From contig JAJQFX010000092.1 in NCBI GenBank assembly GCA_021200895.1, positions 1 through 8,471 on the forward strand: a stretch of 8,471 nt of DNA. Reading direction: 5' to 3'. This DNA is from Clostridiales bacterium (GTDB lineage: Bacteria; Bacillota; Clostridia; Oscillospirales; Oscillospiraceae). The notes beneath the pieces are model-generated. The model did no database searches. It was not told where the DNA came from and saw nothing but the letters and a program-made list of their open reading frames with translations. Made by a program: the position numbers and the translations under genes. This document shows positions 5,760-8,471 of this stretch, in pieces; within the stretch, counting starts at the first letter, position 1, and every line of letters begins with the position of its first letter.

Positions 5760-5800
5760 CATCCCCGCGCACGAGTGGCAATACCCTGTGCGCGGGGATG
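5760..5800. terminator. hairpin between convergent metY and obgE
   Basis: CATCCCCGCGCAC (5760-5772) and GTGCGCGGGGATG (5788-5800) form a perfect 13-bp GC-rich stem with a 15-base loop. It is 38 bases past the metY stop and 71 bases past the obgE stop. No clean T tract follows on either strand (ATTCATCC on plus; TTGGTTTGCTTTG on minus), so it probably stops or protects both transcripts with moderate efficiency. Confidence 0.65.
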
Positions 5801-5871
5801 ATTCATCCGTTATACCATGTCCGCGGGAATCGGAAAGCCGGGCGGAGGCGTGGTTGGATGGCAGCGCCCGT

Positions 5872-7152
5872 TCATTTCCGGTATTCAAACTGCATATCGT
5901 AGAGGACGACGGTGTCCCCGTCCTCAATGCCCATGGCCTCCAGCCGGTCGAAGAGGCCGCTCTCCCGAAGCTGCTTATCGAACCAGTTGCGGCTCTCAAA
6001 GTCCTCCAGGTTGGTGCAGGCCAGCAGATGCTGGAGCCAGGGGGCCTCCACGAACCAGTAGTGATCCTCCTGCTCGATGGATACCTCCGCCGAGGTGTCC
6101 ACCTGGGGCATGGGGGGCACATAGTCCGCCTCAAAGACCTTCACCGGCGGCAGCTCGGCAAGGCGCTGGGCGATTTTCTGCACCAGGGGCTGCACTCCCT
6201 GATGGGCGGCGGCGGACAGCTCGAAGAACTCATACCCCGCCGCCTCTACATGGGCTTTCAGCCGGTCGATGTTCTCCCGGTCACAGCACAGGTCGCACTT
6301 GTTGCCGCAGACCAGCATGGGCCGCCCCGCCAGCTCCGGGGAGTACTGCCGCAGCTCGGCGTTGATGGTCTCGAAATCCTCTACCGGGTCCCGGCCCTCG
6401 CTGCCGGACACGTCCACCAGATGCACCAGCAGGCGGCACCGGTCGATGTGGCGCAGGAAGTCATGGCCCAGGCCCGCGCCCTCACTGGCCCCCTCAATGA
6501 TGCCGGGGATGTCCGCCATGACGAAGGACGTTCCCTCCTCCACATACACCACCCCCAGGTTGGGCATCAGGGTGGTGAAGTGGTAATTGGCGATTTTCGG
6601 GTGGGCCTTGGACACCACGCTGAGCAGCGTGCTTTTCCCCACGTTGGGGAAGCCCACCAGCCCCACGTCGGCCAGCAGCTTCAACTCCAGCGTCACTTCC
6701 CGGCTCTCGCCGGGAAGCCCGGCCTTGGCGAACCGGGGGGCCTGCCGGGTGGGGGTGGCGAAGTGCTGGTTGCCCCAGCCGCCCCGGCCTCCCCGGGCCA
6801 GCACGAACCGGTCGCACCCCGTCATGTCCTGAATCACAGCGCCGGTGGCAGTGTCCCGCACCACGGTACCCTCCGGCACCCGGATGATGAGGTCTTTGCC
6901 GTCCCGGCCCGACTTCCTGCCGCTGGTGCCGTCCGCCCCGTTCTCCGCCAGGTACTTGCGCTTATAGCGGAAGTCCATCAGGGTGGACAGGTTGCTGTCC
7001 GGCACCAGGACGACGCTGCCGCCCCGGCCGCCGTCGCCGCCGTCCGGCCCGCCGTTGGTGACGTACTTCTCCCGGTGAAAGGCCACCGCCCCGTTGCCGC
7101 CGTTGCCGGCCCGGACGGTGATATTTGCCGTATCCACAAAGGCTGCTGCCAT
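5872..7152 (-). CDS. obgE: Obg GTPase, 50S ribosome assembly
   Basis: A 426-residue Obg/CgtA protein, a slow GTPase that binds late 50S precursors and the stringent-response system. Domains in order: a Gly-rich Obg fold (about 1-158) with NGG and GGDGGRGG segments; the G domain with G1 GFPNVGKS (167-174), the G2 threonines in FTTLMPNLG (about 192-200), G3 DIPG (214-217), G4 NKCD (284-287) and G5 SAA (313-315); and a C-terminal OCT domain (about 345-426) typical of Firmicutes and Actinobacteria. All motifs are intact and length is normal. ATG 7152 follows AAGGAGG at good spacing. It lies downstream of rpmA on the same strand, but a strong terminator (7182-7218) ends only 29 bases before the start codon, leaving no room for a separate promoter. 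Confidence 0.97.
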   Translation of the reverse strand: MAAAFVDTANITVRAGNGGNGAVAFHREKYVTNGGPDGGDGGRGGSVVLVPDSNLSTLMDFRYKRKYLAENGADGTSGRKSGRDGKDLIIRVPEGTVVRDTATGAVIQDMTGCDRFVLARGGRGGWGNQHFATPTRQAPRFAKAGLPGESREVTLELKLLADVGLVGFPNVGKSTLLSVVSKAHPKIANYHFTTLMPNLGVVYVEEGTSFVMADIPGIIEGASEGAGLGHDFLRHIDRCRLLVHLVDVSGSEGRDPVEDFETINAELRQYSPELAGRPMLVCGNKCDLCCDRENIDRLKAHVEAAGYEFFELSAAAHQGVQPLVQKIAQRLAELPPVKVFEADYVPPMPQVDTSAEVSIEQEDHYWFVEAPWLQHLLACTNLEDFESRNWFDKQLRESGLFDRLEAMGIEDGDTVVLYDMQFEYRK

Positions 7153-7181
7153 CGTGCGTCCCTCCTTCTGTCACATCACAG

Positions 7182-7218
7182 AAAAACGCACCGAACATAG
7201 GGGTTATGTCCGGTGCGT
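7182..7218 (-). terminator. strong intrinsic terminator between rpmA and obgE
   Basis: ACGCACCGAACATA (7186-7199) pairs with TATGTCCGGTGCGT (7205-7218): 14 positions, fully paired on the minus-strand RNA if one G-U is allowed. Five T residues follow on the minus strand (7182-7186). It begins 12 bases after the rpmA stop and ends 29 bases before the obgE start, so it must either let RNA polymerase through partially or act as an attenuator for obgE. Confidence 0.9.
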
Positions 7219-7230
7219 CTTGCTTCAACC

Positions 7231-7515
7231 TTACTGAGCGCTCTGCTCGACAATGGAAACCTGCTTGCGATCCTTGCCGTAACGCTCAAACTTGACGGTG
7301 CCATCCTTCAGGGCGAACAGGGTGTCGTCCTTGCCCCGGCCCACGTTGGTACCGGGATGGATCTTGGTGCCGCGCTGACGAACCAGCACGTTGCCGGCCA
7401 GCACGAGCTGACCGTCGCCCCGCTTGACGCCCAGACGCTTGGACTCGGAGTCACGGCCGTTCCGGGTGGAGCCGCCGCCCTTCTTGTGGGCGCAGAACTG
7501 AATGGAAATCAGCAT
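7231..7515 (-). CDS. rpmA: 50S ribosomal protein L27 with cleavable N-terminus
   Basis: A 94-residue bL27, whose mature N-terminus reaches toward the peptidyl transferase centre. Conserved segments: HKKGGGSTRNGRDSESKRLGVK, RQRGTKIHPG, NVGRGKDDTLFAL and VKFERYGKD. Residues 1-9 (MLISIQFCA) form the Firmicutes-type prepeptide removed by Prp; the expected cut is after Ala9, leaving His10-Lys-Lys. The usual motif is LQFFA before SKKG; here IQFCA precedes HKKG, so the second Phe is Cys. ATG 7515 follows GGAGGTG about 10 bases upstream, 24 bases after the prp stop. Part of the rplU-prp-rpmA transcript. Confidence 0.97.
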   Translation of the reverse strand: MLISIQFCAHKKGGGSTRNGRDSESKRLGVKRGDGQLVLAGNVLVRQRGTKIHPGTNVGRGKDDTLFALKDGTVKFERYGKDRKQVSIVEQSAQ

Positions 7516-7539
7516 AGTTAAGTTACACCTCCATACACG

Positions 7540-7917
7540 TTAGTCATCGGAGGAGAGGAACTCGGCCTCCGCCTCGTCCTCCTCCGGGAAATCCGCTTTT
7601 ACTGCTAAAAACTCAGGGTATTCCCCCGCCAGCTCGGACAGATAGACCATCATTCCCGTCAGCAGGTTCTGACAGGTGGCCTCGTCCGTCTCGGACAAGC
7701 CGCCGGGGATTCGGAAGGATAACGCCGCCCGTTCCGGGTCGGATTTCACGCTGGCGCACAGCCCCAGCACATCGTTCACCACGGCGTTTGCCAGGTTTGC
7801 CGCGCTGGAGACGGCGGCGCACACAATGTCGCTGCCCTCGTCGGCGTAGCCGCTGTGACCCAGCAGGTCAAAGCCGATGATGCGGTCCTCCTCCGAATGA
7901 AAGGTTACGGTGGTCAT
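7540..7917 (-). CDS. prp: ribosomal-processing cysteine protease Prp
   Basis: A 125-residue YsxB/Prp family protease that trims the N-terminal prepeptide of L27, essential in Firmicutes that make the long form. The predicted catalytic pair is His21 (LLGHSGYA) and Cys33 (DIVCAAVS), spaced 12 residues apart as in characterised members. The C-terminus is a very acidic tail (EEDEAEAEFLSSDD) longer than I would expect. Its ATG (7917-7915) shares one base with the rplU stop in TGATG, so translation is coupled to rplU. It sits between L21 and L27, its usual genomic place. Also listed in older annotation as ysxB. Confidence 0.95.
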   Translation of the reverse strand: MTTVTFHSEEDRIIGFDLLGHSGYADEGSDIVCAAVSSAANLANAVVNDVLGLCASVKSDPERAALSFRIPGGLSETDEATCQNLLTGMMVYLSELAGEYPEFLAVKADFPEEDEAEAEFLSSDD

Positions 7918-8228
7918 CAGGCGTGGATGGCGTTGATGGTAACCTTGGTGTAGGGCTGACGATGGCCCTGACGCTTGCGGTAGCCCTTCTTAGGCTTGTA
8001 CTTGAAGATACGAATCTTCTTGCCCTTGCCGTTCTTCACGACGCTGGCCTCCACGCTGGCGCCCTCCACCACGGGGGTGCCGATGGTGGCGTTGTCGCCG
8101 TCGATAACGGCCAGAACCTGGTCGAAGGTCACGGTGTCTCCGGCCTCTACGGGCAGCTTCTCGATAAACAGGGTGTCACCCTCTGCAACCTTGTACTGCT
8201 TGCCGCCGGTCACGATGATTGCGGTCAT
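7917..8228 (-). CDS. rplU: 50S ribosomal protein L21
   Basis: A 103-residue bL21, a 23S rRNA-binding protein of the large subunit. Conserved features: TGGKQYKVAEGD (about 6-17), VEAGDTVTFDQVL, and the basic C-terminal half IRIFKYKPKKGYRKRQGHRQPYT. ATG 8228 is chosen over the in-frame ATG at 8282 because AAAGAGGTG precedes it and it gives the normal family length. First gene of the rplU-prp-rpmA cluster, read from the promoter at 8318-8346 through an approximately 80-base leader. Confidence 0.97.
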   Translation of the reverse strand: MTAIIVTGGKQYKVAEGDTLFIEKLPVEAGDTVTFDQVLAVIDGDNATIGTPVVEGASVEASVVKNGKGKKIRIFKYKPKKGYRKRQGHRQPYTKVTINAIHA

Positions 8229-8311
8229 TTGCGTTGCACCTCTTTCCTTAATAACGGACTCGCTCTTGCAGGTGCGGGGCATACCACGGCTTACGACCTG
8301 TTCAAAGCGGC
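8229..8311 (-). promoter_or_regulatory. rplU 5' leader, possible L21 leader element
   Basis: The untranslated leader between the predicted start (about 8311) and ATG 8228 is about 83 bases long. A small stem, CAGGT/ACCTG on the minus strand (8296-8300 with 8269-8273), can close over a 22-base loop. Firmicutes rplU operons often carry an autoregulatory L21 leader, and position and length fit, but I could not confirm the consensus structure by eye. Confidence 0.4.
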
Positions 8312-8317
8312 CTTTAT

Positions 8318-8346
8318 ACTATATCAGCTTTCGGGGGATTTGTCAA
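8318..8346 (-). promoter_or_regulatory. strong promoter of rplU-prp-rpmA
   Basis: On the minus strand TTGACA (8341-8346), a 17-base spacer, then TATAGT (8318-8323), one mismatch from consensus. An A/T stretch (AAAAAAAG on the minus strand, 8347-8354) lies directly upstream and could act as an UP element. Such strength suits ribosomal protein genes. Confidence 0.88.
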
Positions 8347-8362
8347 CTTTTTTTCGGGGAAA

Positions 8363-8464
8363 CGGGGAAAAATTTCCCCGCCGAAGGGGAGAAAACGCGC
8401 CCGGGCACCAGGGGCCCGCGCGGGAGGGGCAAAATAACAGCCGTGGGGGGGTTTATTACCCCCC
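8363..8464. repeat. stacked GC-rich hairpins upstream of the rplU promoter
   Basis: Three dyads follow each other: CGGGGAAA (8363-8370) / TTTCCCCG (8373-8380); GCGC..GGGC (8397-8406, two-base bulge) / GCCCGCGC (8414-8421); and GGGGGG (8446-8451) / CCCCCC (8459-8464) with a TTTATTA loop. No ORF is supported here. They may be terminators of a gene beyond the window edge or a GC-rich intergenic repeat; none has a proper T tract. Confidence 0.5.
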
Positions 8465-8471
8465 GGGGTGT

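Noticed and set aside
4390..5781. Long minus-strand ORF opposite metY
   Set aside because: Antisense shadow of MetY; no recognisable domain and shadow-like composition.
5788..7200. Long plus-strand ORF opposite obgE
   Set aside because: Antisense shadow of an intact Obg with all G motifs; GC-rich DNA leaves few stops on the other strand.
1..8471. CRISPR array, tRNA, rRNA, insertion sequence
   Set aside because: No regularly spaced repeats, cloverleaf, rRNA segments or transposase reading frames were found on either strand.

Overview
The window looks like chromosomal DNA of a GC-rich member of the Clostridia, most likely an Oscillospiraceae relative of Flavonifractor, Lawsonibacter or Oscillibacter (inference). 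The evidence is Firmicutes-specific gene content: a Noc-type ParB paralogue, a ribosomal protein L27 with a cleavable N-terminal extension beside its processing protease Prp, consensus sigma-A promoters and AGGAGG-type ribosome binding sites. Most of the window is core genome. The exception is the roughly 620-base gap between prfB and metY.

Layout from left to right. 1-365 has no gene; it holds two repeat-like inverted structures and a terminator. 366-1195 (-) is noc, broken by a one-base frameshift in a G run. 1420-1830 (-) is a small P-loop protein of unknown role with its own promoter and terminator. 1906-2646 (-) is a lipoprotein that follows prfB (2669-3796, -) after 22 bases, probably in one transcript from a good promoter at 3918-3946.

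3812-4431 holds what I read as a degenerate type I toxin-antitoxin locus. A very short hydrophobic toxin ORF on the minus strand (4155-4237) faces a small antisense RNA on the plus strand (about 4079-4166), whose promoter has perfect -35 and -10 boxes. The two share a terminator hairpin. The toxin's Shine-Dalgarno sequence lies in a stable hairpin, and sequences near the two ends of the toxin transcript are complementary. The toxin frame is broken by one base in a short A/T run.

4432-5721 (+) is O-acetylhomoserine sulfhydrylase (metY), convergent with 5872-7152 (-), the ribosome-assembly GTPase obgE, with a hairpin between them. 7231-8228 (-) is the conserved cluster rplU (L21), prp and rpmA (L27), driven by a strong promoter at 8318-8346 with an approximately 80-base leader. 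A strong intrinsic terminator lies between rpmA and obgE, so obgE expression probably depends on read-through. The last 125 bases upstream of rplU contain stacked GC-rich hairpins and no gene.

The genes mostly serve translation (L21, L27, Prp, RF2), ribosome assembly (Obg), chromosome/division coordination (Noc) and sulfur amino-acid synthesis (MetY). Both frame breaks (noc and the toxin) are one-base losses in homopolymer runs, so sequencing or assembly error must be considered for each.
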